Source: Karalla daura (Eukaryota > Chordata > Actinopteri > Chaetodontiformes > Leiognathidae). From it: a DNA stretch of 64,000 nt. The notes beneath the pieces are model-generated. The model worked only from the letters and a program-made list of their open reading frames with translations, had not been told where the DNA came from and made no database searches. The translations under genes were made by a program, and so were the position numbers. Location of the stretch: positions 22,944,509 to 23,008,508 of the forward strand of contig CM055196.1 in the NCBI GenBank assembly GCA_029224185.1, written 5' to 3'. Positions 48,479 to 63,975 of the stretch are shown piece after piece (the first letter of the stretch is position 1; each line of letters begins with the position of its first letter).

Positions 48479-49449
48479 AAGCCTCACTATCCCCAGTTGA
48501 CTAAGCTAGCTACCTTGAGTGTAGACAGTAGAAGCTACTGTGTAATATTCCGTTTATTGGTGCTTCTGAGAACTTTTTGTCGCACTAAATCAGCTGCGCA
48601 TTTAGTATTGTTCGACAGATATATTTGTATTTATATATGCTACAGTGTAATTTAGCCACGTGACGTATGTGAACTACAGTGCAGGCTGTGCTAACAACGG
48701 CTAACTATAGCCTAGCAACCTTTTCCGACTGTACTCGGCGGTGACGTCATTCCCAGCTCCGACGTCCCACCCAGCCTTATCTCTTATAAAGGAGATTACG
48801 GGCTACGGGGCGTTTGTGTCATGGTGCCCCCATTCACAATAATGTAAGCTATAACAGAAACCCTGACCATTAAGTAGAGGCAGCCTGCTCCTTAATGTTG
48901 TTTTGTTTATGTTTCTAAACTCTACTTCATCACTGCATCCTCTCTCACTACATGCCGTTGTGTTGTTGTGTTGAAACACACATGGTGATGTGTCCTGCAG
49001 CCTGTAACTACCCTCTAGTAATGCCAGTATGTTGAACTAGCTAATTTAGGCACAGCTAGAAAGGTCTACACCGGATCTGCAGAAATGTGGTTATGAAAGT
49101 GTACTTTAACTTTTGTTGAGAGACTTGTGCAGGACTGTGTGTCTGTTGAAACTCTAAGTTAGTCTATCAGAGGCGCTGTGTTGTGTGTGGCAGCTGATAA
49201 TTTGGCTGCCCATGGTCTTGCAGGCTTTGTGCAGAGTTTCTGAGGAAACTGTCTGCAGATTCTATTGCTGTACTACAAGTGAGATCCAGTCCAGTGAAGC
49301 TTCTGAAGCGGATTCAAACATGATGATGTTATGTCATGATGTTCATGTACAGAATGCTGTGCAGGGAGAAGTGCACTGCACTTTGGTGTTAAACTAAGTG
49401 TGTTCTAAATGAGGGATTGGAGCATTACTGGTTTCCCACCTGATATATT

Positions 49450-50756
49450 GCACGACCCAAATTTCCCAAGAGGGCAAGGTCTTGGAAGCTTGGAGCAAAT
49501 CAGACTCCAAATTGCAGATGAAGCCAAAATAACTGGCAAGAGCCTCACCTAGATTGGAGCTCTGATGCAGACTGTTGGAGAGATCCTGGAACGCTGGCCT
49601 GCCCTCGGAATTGAGTCCCAGGTGAGTATTACTTACTTGTTTTATTAAACAGATTTTGTTATTTTCTTTGGGGTTTTTTCTGTGCTAATAATTTTAGCTG
49701 ATCAAATTTGGTTTATAAATTCCTAATGTAGAGCTCTACATAAATCCACATCTGAAATGCAGTTCCAGTGATTTGCCACTATGCTTGAGATGTGGAAGAT
49801 TGTCTGTTCTTTGTTTAGTTCTGTATTTATTTTATATGTGGAACATATATTTAGGCATTAACAGTCACTTTTTGTTTGTACAGATTTGCTCCGAGTTTCA
49901 CAGGATCATGAACGTCAACCTGAAACTCAATCTCTATGCTGAGCTGGATCGACATGTTCCTCGTCTACTGAGCTTGCTCAGAAGAAAAGCTGCACGCACG
50001 GGTAAAGTGGCCGAAGCCCCTGATGAGTTCTTCACTGCTCATGACCTCCAGGTGAGTTGACTACACTTTGTGGCGCTTCATGACAATACTACAGTGGCTC
50101 ACGTTTGTTTTAACTCTCATCTCCTCAGTCCTGAACTATCAAAACTGCAACAACAGAACTACAGAAAGTATTCTCTATTCTTTCACTGGTATCAAAATCA
50201 TATTTTCAGCTCATAAGATTAAGATATTCAATGCAAAGGGGGTGGGTCTGTTTACAAAAAACTGCACCTGCTACATTAGTATGGATATATTGTCTAACAT
50301 TTTACAAATAGGAAACTATTGGTTACTGGTTTGAGACTAGTTTCACAATATCATTATCAATTTAGTTTTTTTAATTGAACATGATCAGATATGGTTGATG
50401 GTTTTTATGTTGGATTATGCTAAGAAGTGTTTCTCCTCTCTTTCTCATCTCAAACCTGTGAAGTCTCCAGAAATGGATCTTCGTGACATAATAGTTGGCA
50501 TCGTTCTGATCACTGCCAACTCAGCTTATCCCACGTTCCAGATGTGGTTGAAATGATCATTGAGGGTAATGTAGTGATCAGCATGCCCACACTCGCTGAT
50601 AGATACATTGTTCTTTTCAGGCTGATTTATGCCCTACATTTAGATTACCCAAAAGAACTGGCCAATACTTTTGACTTTGTCTTGATGGGCCTGGAAGATG
50701 GAAAGTTGAGACCCAGAGTGTTGAGCCTTAAAAATGACCCTGTGGCAGGGCAGTGA
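49450..50756 (+). pseudogene. Decayed member of the fish SAMD3-like multicopy gene family
   Basis: Three exon-like pieces are visible: about 49450-49621 (ends RWPALGIESQ-like, donor GTGAGT), 49884-50051 (NLYAELDRHVPRLLSLLRR, then RTGKVAEAPDEFF, donor GTGAGT) and 50471-50756 (DVVEMIIEGNVVI, LFRLIYALHLDYPKELANTF, RPRVLSLKN). These resemble, from memory, the C-terminal part of fish proteins annotated sterile-alpha-motif-domain-3-like. The first piece has an in-frame TAG in the middle (after GKSLT), the last needs a frameshift near 50525-50535 (AYP to VPDVVEM), and the exon normally between pieces two and three is not found. Retained introns mean it arose by DNA-level duplication or transposition, not retroposition. 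Whether anything is still transcribed is unknown. Confidence 0.65.
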
Positions 50757-50829
50757 TATGGCTCGAGTAAACAAAGTTGCTTGAGCAACATATTAGGCAC
50801 ACACAACTTAAATAATTTGACACTCACTG

Positions 50830-51880
50830 ACCTAATGACCTGGAAATGGAACAGCTCTCACTGACTTCATGGTCATTGTGTTCACTGATGAATGATGGTC
50901 ATCTCCAGGTGTCTGCTTCCTCCTCATGCTGACCTGACTCCAGGTCTCCATTGTTCTTCATGACCTTAATCTAATATAATCACTTCCACAACCCTCTCAG
51001 CACATATATCCTCCTGCTCTCAGGTATAATACAGCTGAATCATTCTTTTCTCCAACAGTCTGTCATCTTGGTGCCATGGAAGTCACCTGTGATTTGTGGC
51101 TGTGGTTTTATTGCCTGGCATTAGCCTGCGTTGCTACGTGGTGTTGTTGTTGTTGTAGCGCATTAACACACCTGCTGCCTCACATGAGACCTCCAGCCCA
51201 TGTCCAACAGCTTGGAGGTCGTTCAACCCAGCGTGACCCCCTTTGCTATTATCAGGCTGTCAACGGGTGACCTGCCAAAATGTGAAGTTGTTGTAATCTG
51301 TAGGTCGGGAGGTTAAATTTAGATTTGATCTGGGTTTTTTTTTTATTGTTGGTCATTAAGTGGAAGCAGCTCACGCCTTCGCAGTGTCACACATGTTGTT
51401 TTCCAGGCTGTTCCAGCTCCATGGAGTTCCTCTAGAGGCCAGTGGGGGGAGACAGCTGCTCTGTTTACATTAACCTTAGGAATGCATACAAAGATAAGTT
51501 TGCTTTTGAAGCTTTTTTTAAGCTCTCATGTGGTGGTTTTCAGAGATGTCGATATAGAAGTTCATTGCAAAAGTGTGATGGAATCATTCTGTGTTGCATG
51601 TGACATGACACGGGGTCACATGACCACCAGGAGGCGACTAGATCAGTTCTTAATGTAAATTGAATATCTAATAAACAATGGTGTTCCTCAACAGTGGAGT
51701 CTTGTAGCATGACAATGCTACAGGACAATTACAGCTCACAGTATTCAGGGGAAACACCTTCAAGCAGCAATTGTATTTTATTTCAATTTTAGAAATATTG
51801 CCTTTCTATTGTGGCAAACCTCTTGGAAAGACACCGTATCACTGAGCAAATGTATGGGTCAAATAATCACACTATTCATC
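50830..51880. other. Intergenic, with one dispersed repeat copy
   Basis: Between the SAMD3-like pseudogene and the 3' end of asb15 copy 1 I see no gene. The only structure recognised is the GGTCACATGACC-family repeat around 51535-51800. Confidence 0.55.
51535..51800 (+). repeat. Dispersed GGTCACATGACC repeat, copy 6
   Basis: GATATAGAAGTTCATTGCAA near 51550, AAGTGTGATGGAA, GGTCACATGACC at 51613-51624, TTGAATATCTAATAAACAAT, TTCCTCAACAGTGGAGTCTT and an AGAAATATTGCC end, in family order. Confidence 0.7.
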
Positions 51881-51888
51881 AGTTGAAT

Positions 51889-51894
51889 TTTATT
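51889..51894 (-). terminator. Candidate asb15 copy 1 poly(A) signal
   Basis: AATAAA on the minus strand, about 650 bp past the stop codon of asb15 copy 1. Confidence 0.4.
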
Positions 51895-52545
51895 GATTTT
51901 GCTTTGCAGGTCAGATTCATTCCTGCAGTAAGGTCTTTACCCATCCAACTGATGGAGTAAGCAACAACTATGTACAGTCTGTCATGTTTCCTAACCAGTA
52001 TAACAACAATACAAAAGTTTCATACACAAGTGTATTTACAACAGCACCACAAGACCAGACAGGCTTCTATCAGATAGGCCTTCCTTTCTGAGTCTAATCT
52101 GCAAACTTCTAATTTCTAGTTTAAGTCTAGTTAGACTAGTTTTAATTATAATTTAATTTATTTTACTGATCCTCCCTGTTTATCTTGAAAAAAGAACAGA
52201 AAAAGAAAACATGCAGAGTCATGACAAACATTTCAAGCAACCATATTATGCTCAGTTCTTCTTCTCAGACATGGTTCCTTGGTGTCTAAAAGTAATGTTA
52301 GTAACATGCTTTGGTTGGAAAATCGCTGTGAGGATGAGGAAATAGCGGGTCCTCGCTCTGGTAGCTGAGGTAGAGGGAGCGAGGGCGGAGCTATGCTAAT
52401 TTACCTCCAAGTTACGTTAACAAGGAGACAGAAATCAGAACGGCTTGTTTAGAGACACATTTTCTGACTCTAGCAGTTTACTAAACAGAAACGAGAAAGT
52501 CCCCTTTAAGACTGGATGAGTGAATGTCTGATGGCTGTGTGCTCC

Positions 52546-55500
52546 TCAGTCCTCCCTGCAGATGACTTTGGCGTACAGGTCGTTCTCTCTGAACAGCAGG
52601 AAGTCTCTCAGCCTGTTGGGCAGCTGGACCGATGTCAGAGCGCTGCAGCTCAGGTGTTTCCTGATCACCACCCTGCTCAGGTGAGTCAGGGAGCGAGGGT
52701 TACCTGCACCACAGAGGACCACATCACCTTTCACCTACCAGTTAAACAACTGCTACTAGCTTCTCCACGCCTCTCACAGAGGTTACTCACGTGTGGTCCT
52801 GAGGATGTGAGGCCACTCCCTGTGGTTCTCCAGGATCTTTGTCAGTTTCCCACACAGAGACACCTGACCGACGTACTCGAGGAGGATCGACGTGATGCGG
52901 CCCACCAGGTTCACCAGCCAGGAGACGCTGACGAAGTCACAGAACTGGACAAAGGAAAATCAAACGACTCAGGCAGGTTATATAGAAACGTAAGGGATGG
53001 TCACTTACTCTAAATGAAGGCAGTGTGATTGATTCCACATGTCCCATCATCATTTTCACAAACAAGTGAAGACAAATGTTTCATTACAATGTGTTTTAAT
53101 AATTTCATCTGACATTTCATTGAAAGATTGTGTTAGGAATTGAAAGTAACATGTAGAGTTGGGTCAATATCTCTATTTGGCCAAACCTGACATGCTATGA
53201 GGCTGAGATCAAAATACGGTCTCCTTAACTTACGGTCACTTTTTCGTTCTGGTCGTGAACGTAATCAGGATCTCTGAGCTCGTCCCAGTCGTCGTCATGG
53301 TGACACTGGAAGCATGTCTCCGCCCTGTAGCCGTTGTTGAGCAGCAGCCTCATCATCACCTCGTCCTTCAGGCAGTACTGCAGCGCCGAGGGGAAGGCCG
53401 TGTCGCTCACCACCGTGAAGTAGCAGTTGACGTCCGCTCCGGCCGCCAGCAGCTGCTTCACGATCTCGTAGCGCCCGCACCGGACGGCCACCAGGAGGCA
53501 GCACAGCGGGTCCAGGTCCGGCTTCGCTCCGGACCTCAGCAGAATCTCGGTGCAGGCGGCGTCTCCGTTGGACACGGCGAAGTAGAGCGGGGTCCTCCTC
53601 AGGTCTCCGTAGTTCTCCGAGATGTGCGGCGCCAGCAGGGCGTTGACGTGGAAGCCCTGCTGCAGCAGCAGCTCCAGGCAGTGGGCGTGGCCTCCGTCTG
53701 CAGCCGAGTGGACGGGGCTGTGGCCGGACAGACGCAGGGCCCTGCGAGTGGTGAGGGGGATCAAGATCCTCAAGGCTCTGTTGGAGGACGGTCGAAGCAT
53801 CAGGTAAGAGAAGAGAAGTTGGATCTTCTTAACATGTGAAGGGTATGAAGCTATATAGACCTGTGCCAAATGTCAAATGTCTCAACAAATATGTACCAAA
53901 TATCACAGAATCAACTTAAACTGGTCAGGAATTCTATCAAGTAGTCTCAGGTTCTGTTTTCTATGTTATGATTCCTGATCCTCTTCTATAGGGGAGTTTT
54001 TCACAAAATAAAGGCAATAGTTCTAAAATTTTGATTTATTACAACTTGCAGGTATTTCAGTTGGGTGTTTTGGGCATGAGCCATAATACTGGTAGTCTGT
54101 TTCCACAACATCCCATCTTGTCTTGTGGAAGATGGATGTGCAAAACATTTTGTTTTTCCATTGTATGAGATACTTGAATTCAATTCAGAAAAAGTTGAAA
54201 AGGTCTCTTGTTTAAAGTGAACTGGTCATATGACTCCTTCATACTGTCAGGTGATATGTCAATGCATGACAAGTGTTTCCACTTCTATATCAATACATCT
54301 GAAAAAACACCTTTCAAGAGGGCATAACCATCTCCCCAACCATCTGACCAGCAACTAAAACTGTCCGATCAGAGGCAGAGCAGCCCGGGCAAATGCACCT
54401 GCCAACCTTGAGGAATGTTAAGGTCTGAAGAACAGTGAGGGTTGTGTCCTGAGCTGCAGTGGTTGTGGTGAGGAGGTCCCACTCACAGGTAGTGTCCTTC
54501 ATAAGCAGCGCGGTGGATGGGGAGCTGGGAGCTCAGGTTCCGGACGTTGGGATTCGCTCCGTGCTGCAGCAGGATGTCGATGCAGTCCGGGTTCCCTGAG
54601 CCTGCAGCGTCGTACAGGACGCTGTCGCCATTCGGCGCCTGGGCATTTACATCCGCACCTTGATATGAGCAGAGAAGGTTCTTCAGGGTGTCCAGACTCT
54701 GCCATGGATGCTACATTTCCATCAGTGTTTGTGTGTGAAGGTGTGTTCACCATGTTTGATGAGGAGCTCCAGGACTTCAGGGTGGCTGTACTCTGCAGCG
54801 ATGCCCAGGGGCGTCACCCCGTGCTGGTCCGTCTCAGAGACCTGTCCCCCCTGCTTCAGCAGGAGCTCCAGGACGTGAACGCAGCCGGCCATGGAGGCCT
54901 CGTGCATGGCCGTCCACTTCTTCAGACACACCTGCTCCACCAGAGCTCCACCGGCAATGAGAGTGGAGACCATCTGATAGGATCCTGCTCTGACTGCTGC
55001 AGGGACGATACAGTAAGAGGAGGAGGAACCAAGAGGTGAGCATGGATGAAAATGTCCTGCCTGGCGTCACATCACATGATGAGAGGCAGGCGGCTCTGAC
55101 CCAACAGCAGAGGAGACTCATTGTTGCTGTTCATGGTGTGAGGAGAAGCTCCGTGGTCCAGTAACATCTTCACATTTTCCACCAAACCAGCCTTCACAGC
55201 CAAAGTCAGGAAGGTCTCGCCATCTGAGGTCTTTTCCTCCAGAGTCAGACTGAAAGATGCTGGAAATCACAGCAAAGAGTTTGAAGTTATCATTTCAGAG
55301 ACTCCAGCACAGAGAGAATCGACACAAACCATCATGGTGATGTTGGAGTGACCCTAATAGTGTGAGATGAAACTCTGGAGGTCTTACCCACCGTACAGCA
55401 CCATCTCCAGGACCAGGACCAGGGGCTGCACTGCAGCCGTGTGCAGAGGATGCCAGCCGCACTCGTCCACCTGCCTGAAGGCCTCTGGGACGTCACAGAG

Positions 55501-56156
55501 CTCCTGCAGTGCCACCATGTCACCTGCAGGGAGCATCAGTTTGTGATGCTTCCTTAAACAATCAGATCATCAGCTCAGTTCCTCCACCCTGTAGCCTGAG
55601 CTGAGAGGAGCTCATTGCACATTTATCTATTGTTATGATAATTTACTTACAGTATGTTCTTACATACTTGCTTTTTATTGTTATTAATAACTTTATTGTT
55701 GCCTACTTTGCCTATTGTTGTACTATCACTTATCTGGTCTCATCTGGTCCTATCCTATATGATCTTGTCTTGTCTCATCCTGTCCTATCCTATCCTATCC
55801 TATCTTATCTTATACTATCCTGTACTATACTATTGCTATTTGTCTTGTCCTGTCCTGATCTGATCAGATCCTGTGATGTTCATTGACATACTGTCAGGAA
55901 TGTCTGGGATCTGTCGTTTACCTTGTTTAATGGCCTCCACCAGCTTTGATACGTCACTCCTGGATGCCCAAACAGAAAGATGAAGGTGAATTTCTGGACT
56001 AAATGCAACACATCAGACTGTGGTAGGGATGGTGGAGGTGTTTCCTGATCCTTGCCTTCCTGGTCCTGGTGGACGTTCCCTCTGGCACGACTCCTGGATG
56101 CTCATCTGAATGTCAAAGTCCAGAAGCTCTTCATCGTCCGTCTCTTCAGTGTCCAT
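52546..56156 (-). CDS. asb15: ASB15-like ankyrin repeat and SOCS box protein, copy 1, 9 coding exons
   Basis: ASB proteins present substrates to Cullin-5/Elongin-BC ubiquitin ligases; ASB15 is mainly a skeletal-muscle protein. Coding exons (minus strand): 56156-56056, 55959-55922, 55523-55388, 55249-55101, 54996-54751, 54658-54487, 53777-53234, 52945-52801, 52703-52546; 1689 nt, 562 aa (human 588). All phases join. The N-terminus MDTEETDDEELLDFDIQMSI continues into QES and resembles a ubiquitin-interacting motif, as in human ASB15. About ten ankyrin repeats follow (for example KTSDGETFLTLAVKAGLVEN, HGVTPLGIAAEY, HSPVHSAADGGHAHCLELLL). The C-terminus has a SOCS box: BC-box SLTHLSRVVIRKHL, then a Cul5-box-like LPNRLRDFLLF. 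Exon 1 seems to use a GC donor (AAG|GCAAGG). A second in-frame copy lies directly upstream, as a tandem duplication. Orthology rests on similarity plus the LMOD2-WASL neighbourhood. Confidence 0.92.
54000..54315 (-). repeat. Dispersed GGTCACATGACC-family repeat, inverted diverged copy
   Basis: In asb15 copy 1 intron 6. Read on the minus strand it has GATATAGAAGTGGAAACACT, GTCATATGACCAG (core with one change) and TCTGAATTGAATTCAAGTAT in the family order. Confidence 0.55.
55735..55865. repeat. Degenerate TCCTA/TCCTG pentanucleotide repeat
   Basis: TCCTATCCTATCCTATCTTA-like units fill about 130 bp of asb15 copy 1 intron 2. Confidence 0.85.
56050..56055 (-). other. Non-canonical GC 5' splice site of asb15 copy 1 intron 1
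   Basis: On the minus strand the end of exon 1 reads GGAAG|GCAAGG (GC at 56055-56054). Only this site gives the phase needed by the 38-nt exon 2 (AG|G then S-D-V-S-K-L-V-E-A-I-K-Q). No GT in exon 1 before the frame diverges fits a donor consensus. Confidence 0.65.
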
Positions 56157-56159
56157 CCC

Positions 56160-57300
56160 TGTGATGCCACAGAGGTTCACACCTTCACTCAACTACATAC
56201 ATAACTACATACAGTTCACATAACTACAGTGCGATATTGATGGGTTTATTCATCAAGTTCAGAATTTATAGAGATACTAGTTAATAATGGTAAGAATGTC
56301 TACAGATATTAATACTCAGCCTAGTTAGAATATTCATGTATGATTCATAATTTAGATTTGTTCTATTTTCTATCTTGTATTCCTTTGTTACAACAGATAA
56401 AAATGAAATGATTTCAGTGCCCTCAGTACCAGCAGATTGATATTAATTCCTGCTAAATTCAGTCCTAAACTTGAGATCCTTTCCAATTTTCCAGAATTCT
56501 CTCAAACATACAAACATCTGTTGATGTGATGCACATGTTAAAACCCTGATATTCAGCTCTGTGAAAAGTATGCTGTGAAAAGTATGAAGTATGTAAGGAG
56601 TCCAAATCCAAACGTCAAAGAGTAGTGAGTGAGGTAAAAGTCGTTTAAGCTCAACATGAAAACAGCCAAAAACGTATTTGGTTACTTACAGTGAAAAGGA
56701 ACATGTTCCCTCAGCGTGATTTACACCACACAGGTGAAGTGTGAGAGTTGGAAGCTGACCAGTGTTATTTATGTGATTTTATTTCTGCTCTTTATCATGG
56801 TACCAGGAACCTGCTTCACCCAGTTCAGGATGACTGGAAAGGTTTTCATGTCATAGAATCAAAGTTATAAACCATCTTGTTTTTGTGTTCTAGTGCACAC
56901 ATAAGACTAATCTGCTGAATCTGACAAAAAAAAATCAGACTGTGCTTTTGAATATATTACACAGAATATGTGGGTAAAAGTAATAGTATCTGTGTTGTAC
57001 TACTGACCCACTTCTGAGTGATTATTAATAGTAACTCAAGTGTTTCTGGAAGGGTCGAGAACAGTTTGTCTTCGTTTCAAGCCTGCTTTATTTTTCTGGA
57101 ACCTGTTATTTGTTTATTTATTTATCTCTCCGTCTGAGCTCGACCTTCAGAACACTTTGACCCCTGACCTCCTTCTTGTTGATCACTCATAACCGCAGCA
57201 TTATACAGGCAAGGCATTGTACAGGAGCGACCGAGTCGTATCAGGTAGTTCCCAGAGGGGGTTGAAAACGCACCTGGAGGAAGAGAAGCTGAATGTGGCT
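56160..57300. other. Probable asb15 copy 1 5'-UTR intron
   Basis: The sequence between the acceptor-like ATCACAG just upstream of the start codon and the donor-like CCAG|GTGAGA at 57310. It is AT-rich, with no other structure recognised. Confidence 0.4.
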
Positions 57301-57309
57301 GGTTCTCAC

Positions 57310-57337
57310 CTGGAAAATGAGTCAGTGGAGGAGTCAT

Positions 57338-57381
<44 letters not shown>

Positions 57382-57403
57382 TCAGTGTTTGAGTCACAGC
57401 CCG

Positions 57404-57440
<37 letters not shown>
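57310..57440 (-). other. Probable non-coding first exon of asb15 copy 1
   Basis: On the minus strand a TATA/MEF2 element is followed, in order, by a TG tract, a 13-unit CTG/TGC triplet tract and CATTTTCCAG|GTGAGA at 57310. Spliced to the acceptor before the ATG at 56156, the leader carries an in-frame upstream ATG (MTPPLTHFPG then the main Met). That ATG has a weak context (T at -3), whereas the main ATG has G at -3 and +4. Start and splice are predictions. Confidence 0.4.
57341..57379. repeat. (AGC)13 triplet repeat
   Basis: A pure AGC tract on the plus strand, CTG/TGC on the asb15 sense strand, within its predicted first exon. Confidence 0.95.
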
Positions 57441-57447
<7 letters not shown>

Positions 57448-57453
57448 ACACAC
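57403..57453. repeat. (CA)n microsatellite
   Basis: A CA tract with one CATA interruption, 23 bp from the AGC triplets; it reads TG on the asb15 sense strand. Confidence 0.93.
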
Positions 57454-57466
57454 GCTCTCCAGCCTG

Positions 57467-57486
57467 CTATTTATAGCTCTCACCTG
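57467..57486 (-). promoter_or_regulatory. TATA/MEF2 element with adjacent E-box, candidate asb15 copy 1 promoter
   Basis: CTATAAATAG on the minus strand (57476-57467) is a perfect MEF2 consensus and also a consensus TATA box. A CAGGTG E-box lies a few bases upstream (about 57481-57486). MEF2 plus E-box is the classic combination in muscle promoters, in keeping with ASB15 expression. Confidence 0.5.
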
Positions 57487-57489
57487 TTC

Positions 57490-58230
57490 CGCTTCCACAG
57501 TAACCTAATGGTGTGTAATATCACTCTGTGCGTTTTCCCACAAACTAGCGGCAAACAGAAACGAGTCGCCGCGTCTATGAATATTTATTGCATCGTTATG
57601 ATTCGTCAGAGACGACGTGTGAGCGGCGAGCAGATCAGGTCTGCTCTGAGGGAACAGCAAACCTGACGAGAGCCTGGAGAGATGACCTAGGGGCTGGAGA
57701 GATAACCCAGGGCTCCAGGGGGAGCTACTTAACCTCTCTGACTTTCAACAAGTGGTTTTTGCCTTTCACTACAAAACAATGACGCCCAGTGGAAAACTGG
57801 AGGGTGTTTCTCTTATTGTTCAGGCAATAGTGGAGTCAGTTACTGAGGTTACTCTGTTGTCTTCCATTATTACAAATTCATGTTGTACTTCAGGTAAGAA
57901 GACAGACTGTTAACTTCTATAAATTTAGATGAATTCAGTTTTATTGAATGGTACCTGCACCTTGGACTGTTTTCAGCAGCAGATTTCAGTGCTGCAGCAG
58001 TGGGATGGTGCATGTTAGACTGTGTGTGTTTGTTTATGTTTGTGATGATGATAGAGGATTCCAGTGCAGCTCTGAGCCACTGATGTGTTTTTAAGAGCTG
58101 TGGATGACGATGAAGCTCAGGTTGTGGGACACAGTAATGTCAAAACATAACATGACGTTATGATGTCATCATCTGAAAAGTGATAGAGTCACTAGGACAT
58201 TAGGACTTCACCATCTGAGGATTATTCAGT
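57490..58230. other. Spacer between the two asb15 copies
   Basis: No exon or repeat is recognised between the copy 1 promoter element and the copy 2 poly(A) signal. Distal promoter elements of copy 1 would lie here. Confidence 0.5.
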
Positions 58231-58234
58231 CAGT

Positions 58235-58240
58235 TTTATT
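58235..58240 (-). terminator. Candidate asb15 copy 2 poly(A) signal
   Basis: AATAAA on the minus strand, about 130 bp beyond the copy 2 stop codon. Confidence 0.5.
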
Positions 58241-58369
58241 GCATTCATTTTCAAGACATTTTCTGTACAAAAACGTAGGAAGTAGATTACACCATGTTGT
58301 ATTTATCAAAACCAGATATGACAAAAGCTACAAAACAATAAAAAAGGCAGGAATCAAAGGTACGCATGT

Positions 58370-63727
<5,358 letters not shown>

Positions 63728-63930
63728 CTGGTCGCCACGGCAACGGCACCGCACAACAAAAGGAGACGAGAGAGAGAGAGAGAGAGATGCTGAGCTGAAG
63801 CACTGCTCTATTCTGTTTATCTCTCTCCACTGTGAAAACAATGCTTCCTCCTCCTCCCACTGATGCTCTGTTTATTTATCTCCCTCTGTCTGTCACCCTG
63901 CCAGCCTCCTCATGCCTGAGCCGCCCTCAC

Positions 63931-63975
63931 CTACCAGCCGGGCCAGCTCATGACTCCCGGCGGGGGAGCCAGCAG
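63931..63975 (-). CDS. Possible exon 2 of asb15 copy 2 (partial)
   Basis: On the minus strand AGTCATGAGCTGGCC leads to GGCTGGTAG|GTGAGG, a good donor at 63931 in the phase required by exon 3. The short peptide S-H-E-L-A-R-L-V-G lines up with S-D-V-S-K-L-V of copy 1 but lacks the next five residues. No convincing acceptor is visible, so the 5' limit is arbitrary. Confidence 0.3.
   Translation of the reverse strand: MLAPPPGVMSWPGW

Noticed and set aside
53255..53839. Plus-strand 194-codon frame over asb15 copy 1 exon 7 (and the equivalent at 59363-59773)
   Set aside because: Antisense shadow; it appears at both paralogues only because the coding strand is duplicated.
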